A DNA stretch of 64,000 nt from Flavobacteriales bacterium (GTDB lineage: Bacteria; Bacteroidota; Bacteroidia; Flavobacteriales; Flavobacteriaceae): the NCBI GenBank assembly GCA_018335925.1, contig JAGXRF010000132.1:1-64000 (forward strand), written 5' to 3'. The notes beneath the pieces were generated by a model. That model had not been told where the DNA came from. It saw nothing but the letters and a program-made list of their open reading frames with translations, and did not search any database. The translations under genes and the position numbers were made by a program. Positions 47,907-57,590 of the stretch are shown here, piece after piece; within the stretch, counting starts at the first letter, position 1; each line of letters starts with the position of its first letter.

Positions 47907-48878
47907 ATGAAAACAACAGCAAATCCCGGATGGAAAACTTCTGAAGGCAAAGTTTCCAAAACCCAAAAAGGTGAGGTATCCACCCAACATTCTCCAACGG
48001 ATGTATATGAGCATTTCACCAAGTTAATCCTCGATAAATTGGAACAGGGGATTATCCCATGGTATCAACCCTGGAATTCCAATGGCTTGCCTTCCAATTA
48101 CCTGACCAAAAAGCCTTATCGGGGGATTAACCTTTGGCTATTGGTTTCACTAAATCACGATTTACCCTATTATCTGACTTTTCAGCAGGCAAAAGAGCTC
48201 GGAGGTATGGTAAAGAAGGGATCCAAGGCGATCCCTGTCTGCTATTGGAATTTTGTTTATAAGCACAAAGAAACCGGCAGAACAATTCCCGAGGGACTTC
48301 TTGGAGATTATCCCATAGATTCCCTGACGAAAGTATGCTTCCTCAAAGAATACAAAGTGTTTCCAATCGAACAGATTGAGGGGATTGATTGGGAGCTACC
48401 TGAAATAGGAGAGAATCAGAGTTTGCCTGTTTTGGACCGTTGTGAGTCTGTTTACAACGGAATGTTTGATCCTCCTCGATTGATTCACGAAAAGGAAGAA
48501 GCCTATTATCATCCCAATCTGGACCTGATCAATCTTCCCTCAAAACCCAGATTCAGATCCGCCGAAGATTATTACGCGGTACTCTTTCACGAATTGGTTC
48601 ACTCGACAGGACATAAGAACCGACTGAACCGACCCGGAGTGGAGGAAATTGACTACTTCGGATCGGAAAATTACAGCAATGAAGAACTGATAGCCGAGAT
48701 GGGGGCTGGATTTCTTTGTGGATTCAGTGGTATTCAGCAAGCTAGATTGGTAGAAAATCAAGCAGCCTATATCCAAAGCTGGATTGCCAGACTGAAAAAT
48801 GATAAACAGCTCCTAATTGATGCTGCATCTAAAGCTCAAAAAGCAGTAGACTACATTCTGAATGTCTGTCCATTCTAA
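47907..48878 (+). CDS. ArdC-like antirestriction / ssDNA-binding zincin protein
   Basis: 323 aa. An N-terminal ArdC ssDNA-binding domain (VYEHFTKLILDKLEQGIIPW, NYLTKKPYRGINLWLL, KGSKAIPVCYWNFV) is followed by a metallopeptidase-like domain with the zinc motif HELVHSTGH (His228, Glu229, His232). ArdC proteins bind single-stranded DNA during conjugation and shield incoming DNA from restriction; they are hallmark cargo of mobile elements. The gene is preceded by the 70-bp repeat and closed by a strong terminator at 48881. It appears intact. Confidence 0.88.
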   Translation: MKTTANPGWKTSEGKVSKTQKGEVSTQHSPTDVYEHFTKLILDKLEQGIIPWYQPWNSNGLPSNYLTKKPYRGINLWLLVSLNHDLPYYLTFQQAKELGGMVKKGSKAIPVCYWNFVYKHKETGRTIPEGLLGDYPIDSLTKVCFLKEYKVFPIEQIEGIDWELPEIGENQSLPVLDRCESVYNGMFDPPRLIHEKEEAYYHPNLDLINLPSKPRFRSAEDYYAVLFHELVHSTGHKNRLNRPGVEEIDYFGSENYSNEELIAEMGAGFLCGFSGIQQARLVENQAAYIQSWIARLKNDKQLLIDAASKAQKAVDYILNVCPF

Positions 48879-48880
48879 AG

Positions 48881-48900
48881 AAGGGGGAAACCCCTTTTTT
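48881..48900 (+). terminator. Rho-independent terminator after the ArdC-like gene
   Basis: AAGGGG pairs with CCCCTT across a GAAA tetraloop, followed by Ts. It lies 2 bp after the stop codon. Confidence 0.88.
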
Positions 48901-48965
48901 GGTCGGCGGTAAGCCAAGTTTTGATTTTAGTGAGGTTTGGGATTACTTCGTAAATATTCTCTTCC

Positions 48966-49808
48966 ATGAAGGCTTCTATCCCGATTCGAACCAGGCATCT
49001 TTTTCAGGAGCTTGACCTACTCTTGATTACCAAACTTAAATCCATTTCTCTTGACCAATGGGATTGCCCTACTTTAGCAGGACATTGGACAGTCAAGCAG
49101 GTAGTGGCGCATTTATTGGATGGAAATCTAAGGTCAGTTTCCATAATCAGGGATGGTTTTTTCGGGGAAGATCCTGGGTTTATTTCATCAAAAGAGGATT
49201 TGGTTAGGTTTCTAAACAGGTTAAACGCAGACTGGGTAAGGGCCATGACTCGGCTTAGCCCTCAGGTATTAATTGCGTTGATGGAGGTAAGTGGAATTGA
49301 ATACAGAACGTTGATCAATAGCTTGAAGCCTTTCGAAAAGGCTCTTTTCAGTGTAGCTTGGGCAGGGGAGAGGGAGTCGTTCAATTGGTTTCATGTTGCA
49401 AGAGAATACACCGAAAAATGGCATCATACCCAACAGATTTTTCAAGCATTGGATCCCAAAGACCAGTCACTTTTCAGTGAACGACTTTATTTGCCCTATT
49501 TGGAGACTTCGTTCAGGGCTATGCCTTATCATTATCAGGATTTGGATGGTCCGAATGGCACACTAATCAAAATCACAATTACCGGGCAATTTTCTCATTC
49601 CTGGTGGTTAAAGCGAATGGATTTGGGATGGCAACTGCTTCCTTTTTCTAAACTTAAGCCAACTACCCAAGTAATGATTCCGGGAGAACTTGCTTGGAGA
49701 ATGTTTACCCAAGGAGTTTCCGACGAAGAAAAAGTTGAGGGATTGACGTGTATGGGAAATCTGGAATTGGCTGAGCACTTTTTCCGGATGAGGGCGGTTA
49801 TGGTGTAG
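48966..49808 (+). CDS. MDMPI/DinB-type metal-dependent protein
   Basis: 280 aa. The N-terminal four-helix bundle carries the maleylpyruvate-isomerase-type features WDCPTLAGHWTVKQVVAHLL and a second His pair in FNWFHVAREYTEKWHHTQQI; together these supply the three-His metal site of the DinB/MDMPI superfamily. Members act as thiol-dependent transferases or isomerases. The C-terminal part (GTLIKITITGQFSHSWWLKR) resembles an SCP2-like or MDMPI C-domain. No pathway neighbours are present, so the substrate is unknown. It lies just outside the mobilizable element's terminator. Confidence 0.8.
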   Translation: MKASIPIRTRHLFQELDLLLITKLKSISLDQWDCPTLAGHWTVKQVVAHLLDGNLRSVSIIRDGFFGEDPGFISSKEDLVRFLNRLNADWVRAMTRLSPQVLIALMEVSGIEYRTLINSLKPFEKALFSVAWAGERESFNWFHVAREYTEKWHHTQQIFQALDPKDQSLFSERLYLPYLETSFRAMPYHYQDLDGPNGTLIKITITGQFSHSWWLKRMDLGWQLLPFSKLKPTTQVMIPGELAWRMFTQGVSDEEKVEGLTCMGNLELAEHFFRMRAVMV

Positions 49809-50179
49809 CGGTTATTCTTTTCATTTTACTTTAGGCCAATCCTATCTTTTGGAATTTCCAAGTGGATTTGATTAGCCATTTGAAGATTGCATCAAGTGCC
49901 TCTAATTGTAGGATCAGTTATTGACACCTTGATTAAAAGGCACATTGTTTCGCAGGTTACTTTTCTCAAACTTCATCTTGAAATAAGGAGTATTTATTGG
50001 CTGTTTTGTGAATTTTTCAAATCTTGGAAGTAGTACAGGATCAGGAGATCCTTTTTAAACCAGCTTGAACAGCAAGTTGACATTTCTTTATTAGAGTGGG
50101 TTTATGGCAATGAGGAAAGGATTGAAGAGGTTTGACCTGTATATTCCTTTTGTAAAGCGCACTATTCCCCTACAAGAAA
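49809..50179. other. Gene-less stretch
   Basis: No gene or clear structure seen in these 370 bases. Confidence 0.4.
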
Positions 50180-50623
50180 ATGGATCACAGATTTCAAGAT
50201 AAAAAATACAGACTTGCTGATTTTCATAAGGAGGTCGCGGTACGCTGCCCTTCCTGTCATCGAAAAGCCATAGCCACAGTTGATTATGAGCAAAAGAAGG
50301 CAAAAATGATTTGTTCCTATTGTGGCCACCTAGAAACTAAAGAAACTCTACTTAACCACTTGGGTATGTTGGATTATTTCGAAACTTCGGCCAACGTTTA
50401 TTTTGATGCTGAACTTTGGTATTTATACCCATTTAAGGATGATTATTTTTTTGCTTACAATCACTCTCATCTCATTTATTTGGAACAATACATTGGTTCC
50501 AAATTAAGAGAACATAAAAATAGAACCCATTTCACGCTCTTAGAGAAGTTGCCAAAGTTTTATCATGAAGCCAAGAATAGAGAATCGCTTTTGAAACTCA
50601 TTGAAAAACTGAAAAGGAAGTAG
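50180..50623 (+). CDS. Zinc-ribbon hypothetical protein
   Basis: 147 aa. An N-terminal zinc ribbon with four cysteines (VRCPSCHRKAIATVDYEQKK then AKMICSYCGHLETK) resembles TFIIB-type ribbons. The rest is rich in aromatic residues (LWYLYPFKDDYFFAYNHSHL) and ends in a basic helix. Similar small ribbon proteins occur in Bacteroidota without known function. It is single, with long empty flanks, and apparently intact. Confidence 0.7.
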   Translation: MDHRFQDKKYRLADFHKEVAVRCPSCHRKAIATVDYEQKKAKMICSYCGHLETKETLLNHLGMLDYFETSANVYFDAELWYLYPFKDDYFFAYNHSHLIYLEQYIGSKLREHKNRTHFTLLEKLPKFYHEAKNRESLLKLIEKLKRK

Positions 50624-51026
50624 ATTAGGGTGTAGGATTCTTTAAGCCTGGGCGAATGGATAGACTATTATTTGTAGGTGGATTGGACTGTCTTTCCTTT
50701 GCACAATTTAGTTCAGAAATTAAAGGGATGATTGGCTTAGGTTTTATTTAGCTACTTGGAGCCGAATCGGGAATTGGATTTGGATCAGGTTTGTCAATTG
50801 GTTTTTCTTTAAAGTAGGAGTCTTTTGCCTAAACAATTTTTGACTTTAATCCCCTTGAGTTTGGAGCTAGTATGATTTAATGGTTGTCATTTTATGTCCA
50901 AGATTTGATAACGCTTCTTCATTCTGGTTTATGAACAAATTAATCCATGATATTGGAAGGAAAATATGACTTGGATCGTGGTTTTTCGAGTAGTTAATAG
51001 GTTTTACTTGGTTTAAAGTTTAAGGC
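50624..51026. other. Gene-less stretch
   Basis: No gene or clear structure seen in these 400 bases. Confidence 0.4.
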
Positions 51027-51425
51027 ATGGGATTTAGGTTACAAAAAAGAGTGGGAGGAAACAGGGGCTTAGGAGTGAATATCAGCGGTTCCGGATTTTC
51101 GACCAGTTACCGTTCTAAGTACGGGGCTATTGGTTCTAAAGGGTTTTCCATACGTACGGGCTTACCCGGCTTGACTTTCAGAAGTAATTGGGCTAAAGGA
51201 AACAGGAAAGGAAATGGGGCATCGGTACTTACCTTAATCCTGCTTACGCTCTTTTTATCCTACCTCGCGATCGTAGTCATTTATAATGTGATCAGATTTT
51301 TTGGCTGGGTCATCACTGAAATTTACCATTTAGGGCTCAGGCTATATTTTCAATGGAAAGAGAAAAGGGCCGAAAAACTTAAATCAGAGCATCCGGATTC
51401 TGAACGGGAATTGCCCAGTCCTTAA
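51027..51425 (+). CDS. DUF4236 domain protein with a membrane helix
   Basis: 132 aa. The N-terminus is a typical DUF4236 domain: MGFRLQKRVGGNRGLGVNIS, GFSTSYRSKYGAIG, FSIRTGLPGLTFRS. It is followed by one hydrophobic helix (TLILLTLFLSYLAIVVIYNV) and a charged tail (WKEKRAEKLKSEHPDSE). DUF4236 proteins are scattered among bacteria and phages and have no assigned function. Confidence 0.85.
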   Translation: MGFRLQKRVGGNRGLGVNISGSGFSTSYRSKYGAIGSKGFSIRTGLPGLTFRSNWAKGNRKGNGASVLTLILLTLFLSYLAIVVIYNVIRFFGWVITEIYHLGLRLYFQWKEKRAEKLKSEHPDSERELPSP

Positions 51426-51526
51426 GTGAGTATCCACTGGATTTGATGGGCTGTTTCTCTTGATTTGGAAGAGAATAATCTATTCGAATTGGAGCCTATT
51501 TTCCAGGCCAGAAAAGCCGATTTACA

Positions 51527-51799
51527 GTGTTCGAGTTTTATGAAGTTTTTAGGAAACAGGCCCATTTATACTCATACTTTTCTCATTCTTTTGGGGATCG
51601 ACTTCTTTTGGGCAACATTTTTCCAATTAATTCTTTTCCTTCGAACGAACGATTTTTGTTTGAAACAGTCAAATTTCAAATGAATAGAGGGTTAGTTGAT
51701 GAGATTTGTGGTGCCCCATTTATGGAACAGGTGCCAAAGAAATTTCCCGAAAAATGGAATCAAAAGAAGTATGAAGAAAAGGTGGTTGAATTTACTTGA
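51527..51799 (+). CDS. Doubtful small gene upstream of the GIY-YIG nuclease
   Basis: A GTG-initiated 90-codon frame that ends 6 bp before the next gene. Its last part (MNRGLVDEICGAPFMEQVPK, from ATG 51680) looks protein-like, and the short gap suggests coupling. The first part overlaps another open frame and may not be translated. No family is recognised; it could be the tail of a decayed gene. Confidence 0.3.
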   Translation: MFEFYEVFRKQAHLYSYFSHSFGDRLLLGNIFPINSFPSNERFLFETVKFQMNRGLVDEICGAPFMEQVPKKFPEKWNQKKYEEKVVEFT

Positions 51800-51805
51800 G
51801 GAAAA

Positions 51806-52429
51806 ATGACATCTGACGAAAAAAACTTTATTGTTCAGCAAGGGCTTCCAGATGAATTGCTGATGGATGCAAAAGGCCAATCCGTCAAACAAATTGTGGA
51901 GACTATGAAGTCAAACGGAAAAGTCTTTGCATACAACACTACACCTTGTGATCAATTTGGACATACCATTAGAACAAGGGCCGGCCATTGTGTGATGTGT
52001 GACACTGCTAGAATAGCATTTATCCTCAGGCAAGTTTCTTTTGGGACAGTGTATATCGCAGGAAGTATTAATGGGCAATTGATTAAAATTGGAACTACAA
52101 GCAGTAAGTTAATTAGGGCAGAGTCCTTAAACCGAACAAAATATGGAAGCCAGGATGATTGGGAAATTTTATTCAGCTTTAGGTGTTTAAACTCAGGTAC
52201 AATTGAATTTGAAACCCAAAAAGTATTAAAACCTTATATGGCTGCAAATATCAACTATCTTCACGAAGGTCGAAGTCAAAAGTCGAATGAACTTTTCAGA
52301 TGTAGCTATAAGCGAGCAAAAGACTCGATCTTACAGGTAATTGATGAATTGAATGTTGAAATTTTTGGACAGTCTGAAAAGGCTTTTCGGATAGAAGATT
52401 ACAACTTTAGAACCTTGAGGAAATTGTGA
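51806..52429 (+). CDS. GIY-YIG-type nuclease domain protein
   Basis: 207 aa. Residues about 85-145 show a GIY-YIG/T5orf172-like core: VYIAGSINGQLIKIGTTSSK, RAESLNRTKYGSQDDWEILF, then GTIEFETQKVLKPYM with the expected late Glu. Upstream is a small Cys/His cluster (CDQFGHTIRTRAGHCVMCDT) that could bind zinc. Such nucleases occur alone or as parts of mobile elements and defence modules. No partner is obvious here. Confidence 0.75.
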   Translation: MTSDEKNFIVQQGLPDELLMDAKGQSVKQIVETMKSNGKVFAYNTTPCDQFGHTIRTRAGHCVMCDTARIAFILRQVSFGTVYIAGSINGQLIKIGTTSSKLIRAESLNRTKYGSQDDWEILFSFRCLNSGTIEFETQKVLKPYMAANINYLHEGRSQKSNELFRCSYKRAKDSILQVIDELNVEIFGQSEKAFRIEDYNFRTLRKL

Positions 52430-53022
52430 GGTAAAACTAAAGCTATGGCTCAGAATGATGTGAGTGTAGGATCCCATTTCTGTATTGGTACACTTGCATT
52501 TTTTTTAGTGATGCTAGTTTGTAGGTAGATCTATTTCTCTTGAATCCTCTACTCTATCAATTTGTTAAACTTTTTCAAACCCATTGTTTGGACAGGAAGA
52601 TTCCTTACTTGCTTTTGGGTAAAGAATTGAATCGTGCTCTTTTTTCCTGATTGATACAAATTTGGAGATCGGTTTTCATATATTTTATATGATTCAGGGA
52701 TGATTTGAATGTGCTTTGTTCCTAGGTGGCAATTTCTTAGGTAGCGTAATTTGGTTTAAAAAATAGCTCCAAGTATCATTAATTTCCTGCGCTCTTCCTT
52801 ATTTATTACTTACTGCTTTTTTAATAGTCGATATCCTTATGGAAGTCGAAACTATTTCAAATGTTAGGTAACAGGTTTGTTACCTGTTTCACCTAAAAAT
52901 CCTAGTAATAGCCATTTTTTTTCATTAAATTATTATCAGTAAAGCATCTAGCTGCTCAAAAACCTATTTATTTAAGTATATCATGGGATATTAGGTATTT
53001 TAACTCTTTCTATTTCACGGCT
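52430..53022. other. Gene-less stretch with a nested hairpin at 52866-52888
   Basis: No gene. AGGTAAC...GTTACCT and AACAGGT...ACCTGTT overlap at 52866-52888 and give two alternative stems. No T-tract follows, so a terminator is not supported. Confidence 0.4.
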
Positions 53023-53265
53023 ATGGAAATCGTAGAAAAAGAATCTTTCTTTGAGAATGGAAACCCAAAATATAGGGTTACTTACGATTTTAAAAATCAA
53101 AGAAACAACATGGAGTTTTTCTATGAAAATGGTCAGGTAAAATGGAGAGGAAGGTTCAACCATGGAAAAGAGGATGGAGAATGGATTTACTACTTCGAGG
53201 ACGGGAAAGTGTTTTGTAGAGAAAATTGGAAGAATGGGGTGAAAGTAGATTGTTTTCTTGAATAG
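53023..53265 (+). CDS. Small MORN-repeat (YwqK-like) protein
   Basis: 80 aa with three MORN_2-type repeats: ESFFENGNPKYRVTY, FFYENGQVKWRGRFNHGKED and WIYYFEDGKVFCRENWKNG. Databases often label such proteins YwqK-family antitoxin, but no toxin is adjacent here. There is no signal peptide, and the length is close to the smallest members of the family. Confidence 0.7.
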   Translation: MEIVEKESFFENGNPKYRVTYDFKNQRNNMEFFYENGQVKWRGRFNHGKEDGEWIYYFEDGKVFCRENWKNGVKVDCFLE

Positions 53266-53989
53266 ATTTTTGCATTTAAGCTGTTAAAGCTAGAAACCAA
53301 TGACCTAAGATTTGAAGTTCAATGGATAGCTGGTAAGTGATTGGATGGTGTAGGGAGACAATTTCTCACTTATCTAAAATCGAAACTTGAATGATGTTAT
53401 CAAAATCAAGATTTTAATGATCAATTGGAGTAGGTAGGATAAGTCTCCTTGGATTACTAATACTGGATTTTGCACCGAACGATTACTTTTTTTAAGTACA
53501 GGGGTGGTTGAGGTATTATGATCAATTGATGATTGGTTATTACAAGTCAATGGTCTGTAAACTCCACGCAGTAACCAATTCAACTTCAGGGGTATATCCA
53601 TTTTCCTATAGGTAAAGAACCAGAGAGGATATTTTAAAGGGTCTTAAGTATTGGTAAGATTACATCAGATTTGTTGGTGTGACCCACAATCTTGGTATGT
53701 CTCAGTCTATTCTTTGTAATAGGGATATAGGATCAAGGCTAAATACCGATATGTTAGGATAGAAGAAATACATAATTTAAAAATATTGATTGAATTGATA
53801 TTTATCATAAAGCTCTATGAGGGTAGAGAAAATGATCTTTTCCTCAGTGTTAGTATAGCCTAGGTGGTACCTTCCAAACACTATTTAATTGCCTATCCAA
53901 GAATCAAAATTGACAGACAGAATTACCTAAAGATCACTTAGAATTAACGTGACAATAGAGAAATGCTAGCTGCTGCGCACGATGTGCTC
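53266..53989. other. Gene-less stretch
   Basis: No gene. It may be the lost 5' part of the helicase remnant that follows, but no motif could be read. Confidence 0.35.
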
Positions 53990-54836
53990 AAAAAGACACC
54001 GACTTTGCAGCCTATTCTACTGGAGACTTTGAGATTCTGAATCCTGAATTTGCCAATTTCTCCTCTCCAAAACCATTTTTGGGACAGACCTCTCCGCTTT
54101 CCAACGGATTCAATTTTTCCCTAGCTTACCTCAAAAGTATCCTAGATTTAAATAAAAATGAGAAAGGCTGTCTTGGCAATTATGGATATTCCTATTATGA
54201 CATCTTATCTATCGGACAGGCCCAAAGCCTGCCGGTATTGGATGGGAAGATGGATTTGGGAATAACTTGATTTTCCTATTCGATTTGGATAATACAAAGG
54301 GTTTTGAATTTGATCGAATGATTATCATCAACTATTTTGATGGGATTCTACCCAATCCAGATTAAGCTTGTGAAGAATTGTTTACAGATATCTTAAAACT
54401 CTATGTAGCCATGACAATAGCCAAGCGCGAGCTAGTTATTTCTTTCAATGAGAAGGTTTCTTCTCTTTTCAAAGATTCCTCATAATTCTTTACTCAAGAC
54501 AAATAGATTGAACATGTGGCCTTTGATCAGATTGGTACTTATGAAGTTCCTGAGGCGAAAATTGTGAGATCGGAAACGGATATAAAAAACTGAAAGGGAA
54601 GGAATTACTCTATACCCACAGAGCGATTGGGCTTTCACCTGAAGCTCAATAAAAGCTCATAGATGTGGTAAACGGCAATGATACCACAGATCAAAAAACA
54701 ATGTATTTTCTTATCGTACCATCTGTATCATAAAGACTCAGATTGAATCAAAGGTGATGGATTTGCCCCAATTGACAAAGGTTTTTGGTCCAGTTGTTTT
54801 TCCTGAAATTGAAAGTCGCTTAAAAGAGAATTGATG
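53990..54836 (+). pseudogene. Decayed SF1 (UvrD-like) helicase C-terminal region
   Basis: Pieces in shifting frames read DTDFAAYSTGDFEILNPEFA, GYSYYDILSIGQAQSLPVLD, then a frameshift near 54262 and FLFDLDNTKGFEFDRMIIIN, a stop, and LKLYVAMTIAKRELVISFNE. KGFEFD and LYVAMTIAK are the helicase motif V and VI forms of UvrD/RecB-type enzymes. Further decayed pieces (GKELLYTHRAIGLSPEAQ, LPQLTKVFGPVVFPEIESRL) run to about 54834. Several stops and frameshifts make it a clear fossil. Confidence 0.65.
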
Positions 54837-54992
54837 ACATGAACTTAGGTCATAATTTATATGTTTAAAAAATTCTTCTCACCTTTATTAAGATCTTATA
54901 CCTAGTCAAGGTAAAAAGAGTTGAGAATTTGATGAAAGTGATAAAATCACCATTCTATAGCAAAGTTCAACTTATAATGCAACCTTAATTTC

Positions 54993-55481
54993 ATGGAAAA
55001 CCTAAAAAGTATTATTGATGAGCATCTTTTGTGGCTTAATGATAAAGAAGGTGGCAAAAAAGCAATTCTTGAAGGATTGGATTTGAAAGGAGCTGATTTG
55101 AAAGGTGTTATTTTGAGGGGAGCAAACTTAAATCGAGTTAATTTAAGTGGGGCAGATTTAACTGGTGCAGATTTAAGTGCCGCTTATCTGATTGATGCGA
55201 TTTTAATCGATGCTAAATTGATTGAAGCTAAATTAAATGATGCTGAATTAAGGCGAGCGGATTTTTGTGGAGCAGATTTTTCAGGTGCCAATTGTGAAAA
55301 TGCAAATTTTAGAGAAGCATATCTATTAGATGTAAACTTTAAAAATGCTAATTTGAATAAAGCGAATTTTTTGGGAGCAATTCAAAACGAACATTTTTTT
55401 ACACTTTTTATTGATTCAGATCGCCTAAAAAAAGATCCATATTTCGAAAGAAAGTATTTCGAATACCTGCAAAGGTTTTAA
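54993..55481 (+). CDS. Pentapeptide-repeat protein
   Basis: 162 aa. After a short helical start (MENLKSIIDEHLLWLNDKE), residues about 28-130 are A(D/N)LxG-type pentapeptides (GADLKGVILRGANLNRVNLS, GADLTGADLSAAYL, ADFSGANCENANFREAYL) that form a quadrilateral beta-helix. The C-terminus (DPYFERKYFEYLQRF) caps it. Some pentapeptide proteins mimic DNA and protect gyrase; no such role can be read here. The gene is intact although both flanks are helicase fossils. Confidence 0.85.
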   Translation: MENLKSIIDEHLLWLNDKEGGKKAILEGLDLKGADLKGVILRGANLNRVNLSGADLTGADLSAAYLIDAILIDAKLIEAKLNDAELRRADFCGADFSGANCENANFREAYLLDVNFKNANLNKANFLGAIQNEHFFTLFIDSDRLKKDPYFERKYFEYLQRF

Positions 55482-55514
55482 TTTTCTTTAAACTATCCTA
55501 TTGGTTTACATAAT

Positions 55515-55770
55515 GTAAATAAAAACAACGAAGGCAGTACTGCCTATTATGGGTATTCCTACTTCGATATTCTATCCATCGAACAACCTCAAAACCTGCC
55601 TCTATTGAATAGGAAGTTGGATTTCGATGTGAACTCAATTTTCTTTTCTGATTTGGAAAATTTCATGGGTTGTGAATTTGACCGAATGATCATTATCAAT
55701 TGTGATGAATGAATTCTACCCAATCCAGATTAATTAATAGAAGTATGGTGAAGAGAAATCTTACTGCTCT
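55515..55770 (+). pseudogene. Second decayed copy of the SF1-helicase segment
   Basis: Reads YYGYSYFDILSIEQPQNLPL, then a frame with GCEFDRMIIIN and ILPNPD, and finally LLLYVDF, in the same order as the fossil at 54170-54410 and on the same strand. Nucleotide similarity is moderate, with many substitutions and a premature TGA, so the duplication is old. Confidence 0.6.
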
Positions 55771-55927
55771 ATGTGGACTTCAAGAGATAAAAATTCTATC
55801 CTTGATTGCACTTTTAAAGACAATTGCCGTCACTCAATTTTTTCCATTTACCATACTGCAAATGTTGTTTTAACTTGTGTGGAAATTATAATGAATCATT
55901 TTTCGAATGTTTTTAAATTAACAAAAG

Positions 55928-56905
55928 ATGGTAAATCCAAAAGAAAGACTTTCTTTCAAATCTCAAGAATTAATACAAGCCGAACCTGCACTACTTTACT
56001 CTCAAAACAAGAAGGTGGTTTACGCTTTGGCATGCCCGCCTGATTCTGTTCATAGTGGGGATATTGAATATTCAAGATGGGGAAAAATGGAATTACCTGA
56101 AAGGTTGAATGTTTCTTTAATGCCTTCTATAGCAGTTGTTAAGGATGGATTTTTCGATTATGCTCCTCATGATCAAAGTCAATTAGCAAAAGAGTGGCAT
56201 TTGAATTTCGCAGATGAGGATTTGTTTGTAGCCTACGGGAGTGATCTTTTTGCCCAGGATGAAATGCAAGTTGCAGAACATCCAATTTTAGCTTCACTCA
56301 AGCAAAAATTAACTGCTCTCAATATAGATGGTTTAACCAAGGAAGGTGGAAACCCTACCCCGATTTTAATTTCTGGAGTAGAGAGAAGGTGTTTCGTAAA
56401 GACGGATTGTAACCCGGATGAAGGACGACCTTATGGATTATATGGAAACGAATTTGGTTGGGTGGCAGAGGATGTGGTTAGAAGAGCTACAGTGGTTTTA
56501 AATCCACCCACCATAACCAACTTTATTGCCATTACTGCTCCTTACGGGGGTGTTGGGAAATATTCTTTCGATGAAATTGACTATATTCTTAATACAGCTT
56601 TTAGCGGATTTAGAGCCGCTGTTATAGAATCAGGCTCATTGCCTTCAATTATTCATTCCGGTTATTGGGGGTGCGGTGCTTATGGAGGAAACAGAATACT
56701 AATGACTTGGCTTCAGGTTGTTGCAGCAAATTTAGCAGGAGTCAGTCAATTAGTTTTTCATACAGGAGAGCCAGACAATGGAGATTTAGCAAAATCCTGG
56801 AAAGAAATTGAAGTTATTTTTGAAAAAGATTCCTACCTGATTAAAGACTTTATTGAAAAGGTTGTGGAATTGGGCTTTGAATGGGGAGAAAGCGATGGGA
56901 ATTGA
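55928..56905 (+). CDS. PARG-like (poly(ADP-ribose) glycohydrolase-fold) protein
   Basis: 325 aa. Near the C-terminus HSGYWGCGAYGGNRILMTWL (Gly248 to Asn255 core) matches the PARG/macrodomain loop TGNWGCGAFGGD. Upstream LNFADEDLFVAYGSDLFAQD followed by EMQVAEHPIL recalls the PARG order FAN...GGG...QEE, with Gln110-Asp111-Glu112 in place of Q-E-E. If active it would remove ADP-ribose chains or bind ADP-ribose. No ADP-ribosyltransferase is adjacent. The middle part, with KTDCNPDEGRPYGLYG, is unrecognised. The degenerate glycine loop leaves open a binding-only role. ATG 55928 is chosen because it gives the longest frame. Confidence 0.55.
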   Translation: MVNPKERLSFKSQELIQAEPALLYSQNKKVVYALACPPDSVHSGDIEYSRWGKMELPERLNVSLMPSIAVVKDGFFDYAPHDQSQLAKEWHLNFADEDLFVAYGSDLFAQDEMQVAEHPILASLKQKLTALNIDGLTKEGGNPTPILISGVERRCFVKTDCNPDEGRPYGLYGNEFGWVAEDVVRRATVVLNPPTITNFIAITAPYGGVGKYSFDEIDYILNTAFSGFRAAVIESGSLPSIIHSGYWGCGAYGGNRILMTWLQVVAANLAGVSQLVFHTGEPDNGDLAKSWKEIEVIFEKDSYLIKDFIEKVVELGFEWGESDGN

Positions 56906-57052
56906 ACTAAATGACTTAATGTATAAGTATGTATCAGAAAGCAGATTCTACACTTTGGCTCGTATGGCCTCCGATTTAATTTTGAGCGAAATAAGTTGAG
57001 AATGAGATTGTTCAAATAGCTGTGTTAAAATTTAAACCATTAAATTTTGACT

Positions 57053-57139
57053 ATGAAAGAAAACAAAGAAGAGTTTGATTTCAAGGCTTTCGCCAAGCAT
57101 GCCTTTTTTGCCTTCAGTCAGGAAAGTGGGTATTCCTAA
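57053..57139 (+). pseudogene. Possible IS256-type transposase N-terminal fragment
   Basis: A 28-codon frame starting MKENKEEFDFKAFAKHA. IS256 transposases commonly open with a Lys/Asn-rich start and FDFEAFKKEA. The frame stops soon after and nothing further was recognised. The match is short and could be chance. Confidence 0.25.
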
Positions 57140-57288
57140 GACAGGCCCCTTTCCAATTAGGTGTATTTGGGGGAGGTGTGGGCTTAAAAAGTCAAGAAAT
57201 TTCTATCTGAAATTTTTGAAATCTGAAGATCCATTTATTTCAACCCGAAATTTCTCCCTTCGAATTCGATTTTTCCTCATTCCCCCTC

Positions 57289-57590
57289 AAAAAATACCCA
57301 TTACCCGGTATTTTTTCATCACTAATATTCCCTTTCTTAGCAAAACGAAGCTTTTGATACCAAGCCAATCGATTGTTGAATAAGCCTCTATGGATTTCTG
57401 GTATTAAGTTTTCTACTGCATGATCGCCTTCTCTTCAAGGAAGCTTGTCACGCAGGATTTCGGGAAGGATTGGGGTGAGTTGGTGAAGCCAATTACAAAT
57501 TGGTAAGAATATAAGGGTGAAGTTTCAAACTCACCCAGCATCCAACTGAACTTCAGAGATGGTGAGTAGATAACACGCCTAGAGGGGTCT
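57289..57590. repeat. REP-like repeat, left copy
   Basis: Begins with a terminator-like hairpin (ATACC...GGTAT plus Ts, 57293-57316) and shares the order of blocks with 60727-61040: ATTCCCTTTCTT, TGATCGC, then the palindrome CCAATTACAAATTGG (57489-57503) and the stem GGGTGAAGTTT/CAAACTCACCC (57515-57536). Paired palindromes around TTACAAA and TTTCAAA are typical of REP elements in Bacteroidota; that link is recalled knowledge. It directly borders the RloC-like fragment. Confidence 0.7.
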
